Below the pieces are notes generated by a model. It was not told where the DNA came from and did not search any database. It worked only from the letters and a program-made list of their open reading frames with translations. From Pseudobutyrivibrio sp. (lineage in GTDB: Bacteria > Bacillota_A > Clostridia > Lachnospirales > Lachnospiraceae): a stretch of DNA of 11,202 nt. Positions within the stretch are counted from its first letter, which is position 1; each line of letters opens with the position of its first letter. The translations under genes were made by a program, and so were the position numbers. Where the stretch lies: positions 1 through 11,202 of the forward strand of contig JAILNO010000010.1 of the NCBI GenBank assembly GCA_024691465.1. The letters are read 5' to 3'. Positions 1-8,325 of the stretch are shown in pieces.

Positions 1-6
1 AAAAAA

Positions 7-2265
7 ATGGCAAATCACGATTTCGAACAATGGAACGGTTTTGTAGGTCGCGTTTGGAAGGACAACGTTGATGTCCGCGACTTCATCCAGAACAACTACA
101 CTCCATATGATGGAGATGAGTCCTTCTTAGCAGATGCTACAGAGGCAACCAATACTCTTTGGGGTAAGCTCCAGGAGCTTCAAGCGCAGGAACGTGCAAA
201 GGGCGGCGTTCTCGATATGGATACAGATATTGTATCTTCACTTACTTCTCATGGTGCCGGCTACATTTCAGATGAGACAAAGGACCTTGAGCAGATTGTT
301 GGTCTTCAGACAGACAAGCCACTTAAGAGAGCATTCATGCCATTCGGTGGTATCACAATGGCAGAACAGTCTTGCAGAATGTACGGCTATGAGCCAAGCG
401 AAAAGCTTCACGAAATCTTTACCAAATATCATAAAACTCACAATCAGGGCGTATTCGACATCTACACTCCAGAGATGAAGAAAGCTCGTCACAACAAAAT
501 CCTCACAGGTCTTCCAGATACATATGGACGTGGTCGTATCGTAGGCGATTATCGTCGTGTTGCTCTTTACGGTATCGATTACCTTATCGAAAAGAAGCAG
601 GCTGATTTTGCAGCTACAGAGCGTCAGGGTATGAGACGTTACGACTTCCAGCTTCGCGAGGAAATCACAGATCAGATTAATGCACTTAAGGGCATGAAGG
701 AAATGGCTGCTATTTATGGCATCGATATCTCTAAGCCAGCTGCAAACGCTAAGGAAGCTGTTCAGTGGTTATACTTCGGTTACCTTGCAGCTATCAAGAC
801 ACAGAATGGTGCTGCTATGTCAGTAGGTCGTGTTTCTACATTCCTTGATATCTACTTCTCTCGTGACCTTGCAAATGGCGTTATCACAGAGTCTGAGGCA
901 CAGGAAATCATCGACCACTTCACAATGAAGTGCCGTATGGTTAAGTTTGCTCGTATCGAGTCTTACAACCAGCTCTTCTCTGGTGACCCAGTATGGGCTA
1001 CACTTGAAGTTGGTGGTATCGGTCTTGATGGACGTCACCAGGTTACAAAGACCTGCTACAGATTCCTTCACACACTTGAGAACATGGGACCTTCACCAGA
1101 GCCAAACCTTACAGTTATGTACTCAAGTCGTCTTCCTGAAAACTTCAAGAAGTATGCTTCAAAGATTTCTGTTACTACATCTTCTATCCAGTACGAAAAC
1201 GATGATGTAATGCGTGTAACATGGGGCGATGATTACTCAATCTGCTGCTGTGTATCTGCAACAGAAACAGGTAAGGAGCTTCAGTTCTTCGGTGCTCGTG
1301 CAAACCTTGCTAAGTGTCTTCTTTACGCTATCAACGGTGGTGTTGATGAGAAGACTGGCGATCAGGTTGGACCAGAGTACAGACCTATCACATCAGAAAT
1401 TCTTGACTATGATGAGGTTATGGACAAGTTCGATCAGATGATGAACTGGCTTGCTCACATGTATGTTGGTGCTCTTAACATGATTCACTACATGCATGAT
1501 AAATATTACTATGAAGTTTGCCAGATGGCACTTATTGATACACACGTACGTCGTTCATTTGCTACAGGTATCGCTGGATTCTCACACTGTGTAGATTCAC
1601 TTTCAGCTATCAAGTATGCAAAGGTTAAGGCTATCCGTGATGAGAACGGTGTAACAAAGGATTTCGAAATCGAAGGAGACTTCCCACGTTACGGTAACGA
1701 TGATGACAGAGCTGATGAAATCGCTGTATGGCTTCTTAGAACATTCATGAGCAAGCTTCGTCACATCCATACATATAGAGATTCAGAGCCTACTACATCT
1801 ATCCTTACAATTACATCTAACGTTGTATACGGTAAGGCTACAGGTGCTCTTCCAGACGGAAGACCAGCAGGCGAGCCACTTTCACCAGGTGCTAACCCAG
1901 CATACGGTGCAGAGCAGAACGGTCTTGTTGCATCACTTAACTCTGTTGCTAAGCTTCCATATGAGGAGGCACTCGACGGTATCTCTAATACACAGACAAT
2001 CAACCCAGGTGCCCTTGGACACTCTGAGGAGGAGCGCGTAAACAACCTTGTTAACGTTCTTGATGGTTACTTCGATCAGGGTGCTCATCACCTCAACGTT
2101 AACGTATTTGGTAAGGAGAAGCTCATCGATGCTATGGAGCATCCTGAGAAGCCTGAGTACGCTAACTTCACAATCCGTGTATCAGGTTACGCTGTTAAGT
2201 TCATCGATTTAACAAAGACTCAGCAGCTCGACGTTATTGCACGTACATGCCACGAGGCTCTTTAA
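7..2265 (+). CDS. pflB: Pyruvate formate-lyase (formate C-acetyltransferase), glycyl-radical enzyme
   Basis: Cytoplasmic enzyme that splits pyruvate with CoA into acetyl-CoA and formate during anaerobic fermentation. The 752 residues match the usual PFL length (about 740-760). An N-terminal PFL domain fills most of the protein, with the family motif [13 protein letters not shown] near residue 105. The active-site loop reads ICCCVS at 412-417; by alignment with the known ACCVS motif, Cys414 and Cys415 are the thiyl pair and Cys413 is an extra cysteine. [11 protein letters not shown] follows. The C-terminal glycyl-radical motif RVSGYAV places the radical on Gly727 (codon at 2185-2187). The ATG at 7 is the start; the window begins six bases before it, so promoter and ribosome site are not visible. 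Codon use is strongly biased (CTT Leu, CGT Arg, GGT Gly), as expected of a highly expressed gene. Its activase follows directly. Identification is very secure. Confidence 0.98.
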   Translation: MANHDFEQWNGFVGRVWKDNVDVRDFIQNNYTPYDGDESFLADATEATNTLWGKLQELQAQERAKGGVLDMDTDIVSSLTSHGAGYISDETKDLEQIVGLQTDKPLKRAFMPFGGITMAEQSCRMYGYEPSEKLHEIFTKYHKTHNQGVFDIYTPEMKKARHNKILTGLPDTYGRGRIVGDYRRVALYGIDYLIEKKQADFAATERQGMRRYDFQLREEITDQINALKGMKEMAAIYGIDISKPAANAKEAVQWLYFGYLAAIKTQNGAAMSVGRVSTFLDIYFSRDLANGVITESEAQEIIDHFTMKCRMVKFARIESYNQLFSGDPVWATLEVGGIGLDGRHQVTKTCYRFLHTLENMGPSPEPNLTVMYSSRLPENFKKYASKISVTTSSIQYENDDVMRVTWGDDYSICCCVSATETGKELQFFGARANLAKCLLYAINGGVDEKTGDQVGPEYRPITSEILDYDEVMDKFDQMMNWLAHMYVGALNMIHYMHDKYYYEVCQMALIDTHVRRSFATGIAGFSHCVDSLSAIKYAKVKAIRDENGVTKDFEIEGDFPRYGNDDDRADEIAVWLLRTFMSKLRHIHTYRDSEPTTSILTITSNVVYGKATGALPDGRPAGEPLSPGANPAYGAEQNGLVASLNSVAKLPYEEALDGISNTQTINPGALGHSEEERVNNLVNVLDGYFDQGAHHLNVNVFGKEKLIDAMEHPEKPEYANFTIRVSGYAVKFIDLTKTQQLDVIARTCHEAL

Positions 2266-2279
2266 TTAGATCTTTTTAT

Positions 2280-2309
2280 GCGGCCGACCAAAAGGTCGGC
2301 CGCTTTTTT
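2280..2309 (+). terminator. Strong intrinsic terminator between pflB and pflA
   Basis: A perfect 10-bp GC-rich stem (GCGGCCGACC at 2280-2289, its complement at 2294-2303) closes an AAAA loop and is followed by six T residues (2304-2309). It begins 14 nt after the pflB stop and ends only 14 nt before the pflA start, which leaves little room for a separate pflA promoter. It probably acts as a partial terminator that lowers pflA transcription relative to pflB. Confidence 0.93.
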
Positions 2310-2312
2310 AAT

Positions 2313-2316
2313 GAGG
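2313..2316 (+). promoter_or_regulatory. Ribosome binding site of pflA
   Basis: GAGG lies 7 nt before the ATG at 2324 and just downstream of the terminator T-run. Any transcript that reads through the hairpin carries this site. It supports the chosen pflA start. Confidence 0.8.
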
Positions 2317-2323
2317 TATTATT

Positions 2324-3058
2324 ATGAGTGAGATAAAAGGATATATTAACAAATTCGAAAGCTTCGGAGCCGTAGACGGTCCAGGAGTTAGATTCTTGAT
2401 TTTCTTAAATGGATGCAGGATGAGATGCGCCTTCTGTCATAACCCAGAGACATGGGCTGAGCATCAGGGTGATGAGATGACTGCTGATCAGGTCCTTGAG
2501 AAAGCACTTCGTTTCAAGCCATATTGGAAAAAGGATGGCGGTATCACTGTCAGTGGTGGTGAACCTCTTCTTCAGATTGATTTCTTATTGGATTTATTTA
2601 AGAAAGCCAAGGCAAAGGGCATCAATACTTGTATTGATACAGCTGGTCAGCCTTTCACTCATGAGGAGCCATTCTACAGCAAGTGGAAAGAGCTTATGAG
2701 CCTCACCGACACAGTTATGCTGGACATTAAGAACATTGACCCAGTTGCTCACAAGGAGCTCACTGGTGTAGATAATGCCAACATCCTTGAGATGGCTAAG
2801 GAGATTTCTGATATGGGAATCACTCTCTGGATTCGTCACGTACTAGTACCAGGTGGCAGTGATAATGATGACTACCTCCGCCGTACCAGAGAATTCATCG
2901 ATACTCTCAAGACTGTTGAGAAGGTAGAGGTACTTCCATACCACTCTCTCGGTGTCCCTAAGTATGCTGAGTTAGGTATTCCATATCGCTTAGAGGGAGT
3001 TGATTCTCCTACAGCTGAGCGCATTAAGAATGCTAAGGATATCTTAGGTGCTAACTAA
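2324..3058 (+). CDS. pflA: Pyruvate formate-lyase activating enzyme (radical SAM)
   Basis: Radical-SAM activase that abstracts a hydrogen from the radical glycine of PFL (Gly727 of the neighbouring PflB), using a 4Fe-4S cluster and S-adenosylmethionine. The 244 residues match the family length (about 246 in E. coli). The cluster motif CxxxCxxC is Cys31, Cys35 and Cys38 in NGCRMRCAFCHNPETW. The SAM-binding GGE motif is SGGEP at 77-81. The N-terminus FESFGAVDGPGVRF is typical of PflA and confirms the start, which also has a GAGG site 7 nt upstream. The position after pflB is the usual arrangement. Expression probably depends on read-through of the terminator between the two genes. Identification is very secure. 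Confidence 0.97.
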   Translation: MSEIKGYINKFESFGAVDGPGVRFLIFLNGCRMRCAFCHNPETWAEHQGDEMTADQVLEKALRFKPYWKKDGGITVSGGEPLLQIDFLLDLFKKAKAKGINTCIDTAGQPFTHEEPFYSKWKELMSLTDTVMLDIKNIDPVAHKELTGVDNANILEMAKEISDMGITLWIRHVLVPGGSDNDDYLRRTREFIDTLKTVEKVEVLPYHSLGVPKYAELGIPYRLEGVDSPTAERIKNAKDILGAN

Positions 3059-3070
3059 GGAATAATAATA

Positions 3071-3103
3071 GGAGCTGGATTGAATATGCAATCCAGCTCC
3101 TTT
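3071..3103. terminator. Hairpin terminator in the convergent gap
   Basis: A 12-bp perfect stem (GGAGCTGGATTG at 3071-3082 with its complement at 3089-3100) closes a 6-nt loop, followed by TTTACTTT on the plus strand. On the minus strand the hairpin is followed by TATTATTATT, which is U-rich but interrupted. It starts 12 nt after the pflA stop and ends 14-17 nt before the stop of the convergent kinase gene, so it could serve both. The plus-strand U-tract is short, so efficiency is uncertain. Confidence 0.75.
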
Positions 3104-3116
3104 ACTTTGCAGATAA

Positions 3117-3311
3117 TTATTTCAACAGTTCTTCCATACCATCCCAATCATAGAGTCTCAGTAAGCGCTCCAGCTCAGCTATCTTATCCTCGTCATCTTC
3201 AGGCAATTGATAATCCTCCAACTGATTGATTATTAACTCTATGGAATCGTAGTCCATCTGCGGTACCAGTTCTTTCAGTGCATTATAAGCATCCTGTAAT
3301 TCCTCTTTATC
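3117..3311 (-). other. Conserved acidic C-terminal module, copy in the propeller kinase
   Basis: Residues 1342-1405 of the propeller kinase. Shared positions are EL..AY.AL.ELVP.MDYD.IE..I.Q...Y.LPE.D followed by a WD.MEELL ending. The predicted character is helical, acidic and soluble. It follows the Hpt domain after a short charged linker. I do not recognise a named family. Confidence 0.75.
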
Positions 3312-6300
3312 AATAGCCATCTTCTGCTCCTCATTATCTTTCTTAGCGAGCTTTCCAAGCTTTTGTTTGTAGGATTCATAGTCTGATATTAGCTTGTCAT
3401 GATTGTTCTTTATAAATTCTATATCGTCCTTCTTACCTGCATTCTCAAGACTCTCAGCAAGAGTAGACAGAGCCTGATCCCCTATAATCCTAGCTGATGT
3501 CTTAAGCGCATGTACCTTGACTGTATATAACTTGATATCGCCACTTGTGTATGCTTCCTTAATAGTTCCTAGATTGTAATCGATGGTGTCATAAAAGTCG
3601 CGAATGCTGTGGATATATATGGAGATTCCTCCAGCTGCCTTCACACCATCCTCAAGAGATATGGTATCCACATCCTTAATCCAGAGCATATCTTCTGGTA
3701 AATCATCTGGCTCATTCACCACCATATCCTCAGCAGGTCTAGCCTCCACCAGTCCCTCTATATGCTTAAGAATAGTACTCTCAAGTGCTGTGGTATCGAT
3801 AGGCTTAGAGAGATATCCATTGAATCCCTTGGACTTATAGAAGCTCTCTGCCTCTGGGAAAGCATTGGCAGTAAGGGCATACACTGGTAAGTCCTCATAG
3901 TTCTCTCGTATCTTGGCAAGAGTCTCTATACCATCCATACCTGGCATCATATGATCTAGAAGCACCAGATTGAAGGTCTCCTTAGAAATAATATCAAGAC
4001 ACTCCTCTCCACTCTTGGCTGTAACTATACCTATCTGGGTAGGCTTAAGCAATCCCTGTATGACTGTGAGATTCATGGAGTTATCGTCCACCACCAGCAC
4101 TCTGGCCTTAGGGGCTATGAACTGTGGTGCATAGAATCCCTTACCTGTCACATCATCATGCTCGGTAAACTCTCCAATAGGAGTAGGATCTATAATCTTC
4201 TGATCGAAAGTAAAAATAAACTCAGAACCCTCACCATATACGCTCTCGCACCAGAGCTTGCCGCCCATGAGCTCACTGAAACGTCTGGATATATCAAGTC
4301 CCAATCCAGTACCCTGGATGCCACTGTTCTTTTTCTCATCAAGTCTCTCGTAAGCTGTGAATAACTTATCAAGATCCTCTTCCTTGACACCTATTCCTGT
4401 GTCCTTAACTGATGCTCTGAAGGATGCCACATCCCCCTTAATATCCGTCAGTCCGATCTTGAGAGTGAAGCCTCCCTTCTCTGTATACTTAAGGGCATTG
4501 GTTAACAGGTTAAGAATAATCTGCTTAATCTTCTCTCCGTCGCCATATAGTATCTTAGGAATATGCTCATCAATCTCCATATCAAAGGTGAGTTCCTTCT
4601 GGCTACTCCTAACCTTAATCATGGATACAATAGAGCGCACATGCTTAACTACATCATACTCCTGCTCAACCAGATGCATCTTGCCCGATTCAATCTTAGA
4701 TATATCAAGGATCTCGTTGATGAGGCTAAGAAGAGACTCTGCCGCATTATTGATATCCATGGAACAGTTCACCACAGACATAAGGTATGGTCTAGGCACT
4801 CCCTCTGGATTCTCCCTAAGCAATATCTCATTCATACCCAGGATAGTATTGATAGGTGTCCTAATCTCATGAGACATATTGGCCAGGAATCTGGACTTAG
4901 CACTGTTGGCCCTCTCAGCCTCATCCTTAGCCTGCTGAATCTCATTGTACTGCCTTCTGATGATGGTCCAGGTCATTACTCGCCATACTATGAAACCTGC
5001 TGCAATAGCAAGTAATATCATCATAAATACCCTTACTATTAATCTCTCGAAGAATCTAGGCTTCTTGATAATAGTGAAGGTATCATCCTGAAGCACCATG
5101 TCAGATCCAGTATCAAGCATCTGTATATGTAGAGTGTAGGTACCATATCTCAGCCCTGTGAATTCCAAGGCTCCTAATTCGCTTCTTAGATTAGTGATAC
5201 CGTCATCATCAGTACCCTCTAGATATACCCTTACCACTGGATTGGTCATAGAATAATCGAATATTGCTGGAGTAATCTGAATACGGCCTGTCACAGGTGG
5301 AATCACATAGCTATCATCCGCCTGAGGAGAAAGTAACTCCTTATCGCAGGTAATGGACTCAATCCATGTCCTGATTCCTGTATATTGAATGAAGAACTTA
5401 TTAATATTGACCTTAGTAACTCCTGTTGAGCAGGACATATATAGATTGCCATGCTTATCCAGCTCATTCCTAGAGCTAGCTGGAGTACCTGTCATGCCAT
5501 TATCTAGAGTGTACTGCCGGTACTCTACTATCTGATCGTCCAATAGTTCCTGTAATCTAACTACATATAGACCGTTTGATGATAGAATCCAAGCATTGTC
5601 ATGGGTATCGAAATATATGTCCAGATTATTATTGTAAGGAACTGTAGTTATCTCAATAATCTCACCCTCCTTAATATATTCGATAGAGTTGGAAGTGATT
5701 ATCCATATAACATGGTGCTCATCATCCCTTCTAATACGGTGAATTACCTCGCTGCTTAGTCCATCCTCCAGACCTAAATTAGTAATGCCAGAATCATCCA
5801 CTACATATAGGCCATCACCGTCAGTTCCTATATATAATTCATTGTTGAATCCTTCTTCAACATCGAAGAATACGGTATTATCTATGCCATCAGCCTTACC
5901 ATAGGTCTTAACCACTTCCCCATTCTTAATAATGGCTAGTCCTGCATTGGTATTAGCCATTATGGAGCCATCCTTCGCCACTCGACAGTTGCGCACCTCA
6001 TAGCTAGGCATACCTCTTTCCATGGTATAATCTGTTATCACTCCATCAGTAGTGTAGGAAACCAGCCCGAGCTCTTCTGTAAAGGTTGATACCCATAGTG
6101 TGTCATCCTCATCCTTTACAATGCATCGTACTTTCTCCTGACCGATATGATCCACCAGAGCATTAGTAACTAATTCATTGTTGGCATCTAATATCTTAAT
6201 ACCATCATTGGTTCCTATATATAGATCCTCTCCCAGTAGACAGGTAGAATTAGCAATTCCTATATCTATCCCTGCCTCTAGAGTAATATCCTCGAAATTG

Positions 6301-7334
6301 TTAGTGACCACCTTCATAACGCCCTGTTTAGAAGAAGCCACCCAGATATTACCCTGATAATCAGAGGTCATCATCTCAATTGAACTATTGATAGGTAGAT
6401 TATCTATTAAGTGCAGCTTGTTCCTCACATCCACGTAGCCTATCTGGCCATCAGAAGCAACCCACACCCTATCACATGAATAATCTAGCCACTTAACCTT
6501 ATTAATTCCCACCGTATCGATGACATTCATATCACTGAATCTGTCACCGAAGTAGCCAAAATACAGCTCTCCTGTATTCATACCGAAGTACACCTTACCA
6601 GGATTATATGGAGCTGGAAGGATAGTAGATACCGTTCCCTCTCCCAGCTCTCCATTGGCATAGAAAGCCGTAACTGCTCTATTCTCAATGGAGAATACAT
6701 CTCCATCTAATGTATATCCATATATGACTCCCTTGGAATCTGACTGGAGTCTAAGCACTCGCTCGTGATTAATACGCTCATCATCCAGGATATGCACCTC
6801 TAGATCCTCATCGAAATATGCAATACCCTCAGTAGTACCCACATATATGATACCCTCTAGATCCTCTGCAAACCCTCTGGTTGATGTGGAAGGAAGCCCA
6901 TCCTTGTAAGATATATGAGTAGCCTCTGCCCCCTCAAGGATAACTACACCATTATCGTTAGTCGCCACCCATATACGACCCTTACTATCCTCAAATAATC
7001 CTCGTCCATTAGTAAGTCCGTCCCCTGAGTCCAATCGGACAAAATCCGCACCATCATATCTAAGTATTCCACTGTAGGCCGCAATCCATATATATCCTGC
7101 GTCCGACTGTAGTATATAATTAGCCTCCGAAGTAGGCATACCATTCCTGGCATCATACAGTTCTGAAGAGTACCCTACACCATTGAGCTGATTGCTGGCC
7201 GCGTATCCTCCACCTGTCCTAATCTCCTCTTCCCTATCGGAAGACTTGGCATAACAGTCTATTCCTCCTAATAAGAAGGAGGTACATATACCAAGAGCTA
7301 ATGTAGTTATAATGTTGCGTCTGAAATTAACCAT
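3117..7334 (-). CDS. Propeller-type hybrid histidine kinase with REC and Hpt domains
   Basis: Membrane sensor kinase of 1405 residues with its own phosphorelay domains. Domains in order: signal peptide (1-29, hydrophobic 8-25, possible cleavage after CYA); about 14 propeller blades (about 55-645); a Y_Y_Y-like domain (about 686-747); one TM segment (about 766-789); a linker helix; HisKA with His822 in MSHEIRTP; HATPase_c with N-box Asn946, G1 DTGIG at 978-982 and G2 GLG at 1010-1012; a receiver with Asp1083/Asp1084, phospho-acceptor Asp1127, Thr1155 and Lys1177; Hpt with His1275 in [11 protein letters not shown]; and an acidic C-terminal module (1342-1405). All catalytic residues are intact. 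The layout resembles the hybrid two-component systems that sense glycans in Bacteroides, but with an Hpt in place of an AraC output. The ligand is unknown. It is last in the operon, 17 nt after the double-receiver gene. An in-frame TGA two codons upstream excludes a longer start; the ribosome site is weak (GGTGA). Confidence 0.95.
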   Translation of the reverse strand: MVNFRRNIITTLALGICTSFLLGGIDCYAKSSDREEEIRTGGGYAASNQLNGVGYSSELYDARNGMPTSEANYILQSDAGYIWIAAYSGILRYDGADFVRLDSGDGLTNGRGLFEDSKGRIWVATNDNGVVILEGAEATHISYKDGLPSTSTRGFAEDLEGIIYVGTTEGIAYFDEDLEVHILDDERINHERVLRLQSDSKGVIYGYTLDGDVFSIENRAVTAFYANGELGEGTVSTILPAPYNPGKVYFGMNTGELYFGYFGDRFSDMNVIDTVGINKVKWLDYSCDRVWVASDGQIGYVDVRNKLHLIDNLPINSSIEMMTSDYQGNIWVASSKQGVMKVVTNNFEDITLEAGIDIGIANSTCLLGEDLYIGTNDGIKILDANNELVTNALVDHIGQEKVRCIVKDEDDTLWVSTFTEELGLVSYTTDGVITDYTMERGMPSYEVRNCRVAKDGSIMANTNAGLAIIKNGEVVKTYGKADGIDNTVFFDVEEGFNNELYIGTDGDGLYVVDDSGITNLGLEDGLSSEVIHRIRRDDEHHVIWIITSNSIEYIKEGEIIEITTVPYNNNLDIYFDTHDNAWILSSNGLYVVRLQELLDDQIVEYRQYTLDNGMTGTPASSRNELDKHGNLYMSCSTGVTKVNINKFFIQYTGIRTWIESITCDKELLSPQADDSYVIPPVTGRIQITPAIFDYSMTNPVVRVYLEGTDDDGITNLRSELGALEFTGLRYGTYTLHIQMLDTGSDMVLQDDTFTIIKKPRFFERLIVRVFMMILLAIAAGFIVWRVMTWTIIRRQYNEIQQAKDEAERANSAKSRFLANMSHEIRTPINTILGMNEILLRENPEGVPRPYLMSVVNCSMDINNAAESLLSLINEILDISKIESGKMHLVEQEYDVVKHVRSIVSMIKVRSSQKELTFDMEIDEHIPKILYGDGEKIKQIILNLLTNALKYTEKGGFTLKIGLTDIKGDVASFRASVKDTGIGVKEEDLDKLFTAYERLDEKKNSGIQGTGLGLDISRRFSELMGGKLWCESVYGEGSEFIFTFDQKIIDPTPIGEFTEHDDVTGKGFYAPQFIAPKARVLVVDDNSMNLTVIQGLLKPTQIGIVTAKSGEECLDIISKETFNLVLLDHMMPGMDGIETLAKIRENYEDLPVYALTANAFPEAESFYKSKGFNGYLSKPIDTTALESTILKHIEGLVEARPAEDMVVNEPDDLPEDMLWIKDVDTISLEDGVKAAGGISIYIHSIRDFYDTIDYNLGTIKEAYTSGDIKLYTVKVHALKTSARIIGDQALSTLAESLENAGKKDDIEFIKNNHDKLISDYESYKQKLGKLAKKDNEEQKMAIDKEELQDAYNALKELVPQMDYDSIELIINQLEDYQLPEDDEDKIAELERLLRLYDWDGMEELLK
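5400..7170 (-). repeat. About 14 propeller-blade repeats in the sensor region
   Basis: Blade signatures of the two-component-regulator-propeller type recur about every 40 residues in the kinase at 3117-7334. Examples are [10 protein letters not shown] at 81, [10 protein letters not shown] at 121, [12 protein letters not shown] at 163, [12 protein letters not shown] at 290, [13 protein letters not shown] at 330, [12 protein letters not shown] at 371, [13 protein letters not shown] at 500 and [12 protein letters not shown] at 631. Weaker copies lie at about 203, 248, 413, 458, 543 and 581. Fourteen blades would form two seven-bladed propellers, as known for this sensor class. The exact blade count comes from reading by eye. 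Confidence 0.85.
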
Positions 7335-7351
7335 AGTTCACCAAGCTTATC

Positions 7352-8110
7352 CTATTCATGTTCAATGAAAAATAACTTTAACTTACTAAGTAAATCATCC
7401 TTGGCTATAGTCTTAAGGAAATATCCCTCAGGCTTAAGTGCCATAACCGACATAACACTATCCTTATCATCCCTACCTGTAAGGAACATTACAGGTATAT
7501 CCTTGGTATCATCATCTGCTCTGAGCATCTCAAGTACCTGAGGCCCATCTGTGACAGGCATCTCATAATCAAGCAGTATCAGATCCACCTTGTTGGCGCC
7601 TAGCCACTTAATAGCCCTGAGGCCTGATGTAGCCATTGATACCTTGTACATATCCTTAAGCCACTCTCTAACCAGACTCATGTAGTTAGGATCATCATCC
7701 ACAATCAGGATGCTCTTCTTGAGCTCCCCGCTGATGAAGCTCTTATTATATACCTTAACCGCCTCTATGAATTCATTATAATCGAGTGGTCTAATCATGC
7801 TCTTGTATATGAGCTTGCTAGGGAAATCTTTAGATACTTCCTCCATATCAGCAGGCTCACCTATCAAGATTATCTCCTTGTCATCATCTTCCATCTGATC
7901 CAGGAGATAGGTCCTTACCTCATCCGTAAGCCTCTCGTCCTTTTCCATGTAAAAAGTAACTAATGATACCTTTTCCCATACTGCGGCAATCTTGCCCACA
8001 TCCGGCGTAATAAATATAGCATCTAGATCCGCATCAGCCATCTTCTTAAGCAACACCCTGATGATAAAGGATTCCTTTTCCCCAATAATTAATGTAGTGT
8101 TTTGGTCCAT
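7352..8110 (-). CDS. Double-receiver response regulator (degenerate REC plus intact REC, no output domain)
   Basis: A soluble 252-residue protein made of two receiver-like halves. The C-terminal half (about 131-252) is a complete REC domain: acidic residues Asp138-Asp140 in ILIVDDDP, phospho-acceptor Asp181 in LLDYEMP, Thr211 in FLTG and Lys233. The N-terminal half (about 5-121) has the same alternation of strands and helices (TLIIGEKES, LVTFYMEK, EIILIGE, IYKSMIRPLDYNEFIEAV) but lacks the acidic pocket and the phospho-acceptor Asp, and carries Arg107-Pro108 where Lys-Pro is usual. I read it as a pseudo-receiver. There is no DNA-binding, GGDEF, EAL or other output domain. It lies 14 nt after the 7TM kinase and 17 nt before the propeller kinase, so it probably exchanges phosphate with their Hpt domains. 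The start at 8110 is chosen because GGAGG lies 6 nt upstream; an in-frame ATG at 8161 would add 17 residues and overlap the upstream gene without such a site. Confidence 0.9.
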   Translation of the reverse strand: MDQNTTLIIGEKESFIIRVLLKKMADADLDAIFITPDVGKIAAVWEKVSLVTFYMEKDERLTDEVRTYLLDQMEDDDKEIILIGEPADMEEVSKDFPSKLIYKSMIRPLDYNEFIEAVKVYNKSFISGELKKSILIVDDDPNYMSLVREWLKDMYKVSMATSGLRAIKWLGANKVDLILLDYEMPVTDGPQVLEMLRADDDTKDIPVMFLTGRDDKDSVMSVMALKPEGYFLKTIAKDDLLSKLKLFFIEHE

Positions 8111-8116
8111 ATCTGT

Positions 8117-8121
8117 CCTCC
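8117..8121 (-). promoter_or_regulatory. Ribosome binding site that sets the double-receiver start
   Basis: On the minus strand GGAGG precedes the ATG at 8110-8108 by 6 nt. It lies in the 14-nt gap after the stop of the 7TM kinase and favours the shorter, 252-residue product over the ATG at 8161. Confidence 0.88.
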
Positions 8122-8124
8122 GCT

Positions 8125-8325
8125 TTATTTCCCTTCTAATAATTCTTCCATTCGGTCCCAATTAAATGTCTTATACGCCTTCTCAAGTTCATCAAAAAGT
8201 GACGAATCCTCCTCAGGTAAAGCGTATTCTTTCACCTGAGATATAACCATTTCGATGGCATCGTAATCCATCAAAGGTACCAGCTCCTTGAGAGCCTCGT
8301 AAGCCTCCTTAAGCTCGCTGGCATC
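8125..8325 (-). other. Conserved acidic C-terminal module, copy in the 7TM kinase
   Basis: Residues 770-835 of the 7TM kinase. It aligns without gaps over the first 40 residues with the other two copies, including [12 protein letters not shown] and the ending [10 protein letters not shown]. The KTFNWD codons are identical at DNA level to the copy at 10633-10836 (18 bases, 8155-8172 and 10666-10683). Confidence 0.75.

Noticed and set aside
1761..2045. Minus-strand open frame of 94 codons inside pflB
   Set aside because: It is antisense to the conserved C-terminal PFL region and results from the codon bias of pflB.
4357..5015. Two overlapping plus-strand open frames (171 and 150 codons) opposite the propeller kinase
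   Set aside because: They lie antisense to the HisKA and HATPase_c region, which has intact conserved motifs. Their translations are low-complexity Ser/Leu/Ile-rich and show no domain.
5430..7110. Recurrent TATATA-like motifs that look like promoter -10 boxes or an AT repeat
   Set aside because: They encode the repeated Tyr-Ile and Ile-Tyr residues of propeller-blade signatures on the minus strand and are explained by the protein repeat.
7248..7334. Lipoprotein signal in the propeller kinase (Cys17 or Cys27)
   Set aside because: Neither cysteine is preceded by a convincing lipobox; a standard signal peptide with cleavage after CYA fits better.
8108..8161. Longer double-receiver protein starting at the ATG at 8161
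   Set aside because: It would overlap the 7TM kinase by 37 bases, adds an unconserved Arg-rich leader and has no ribosome site as good as the GGAGG before 8110.
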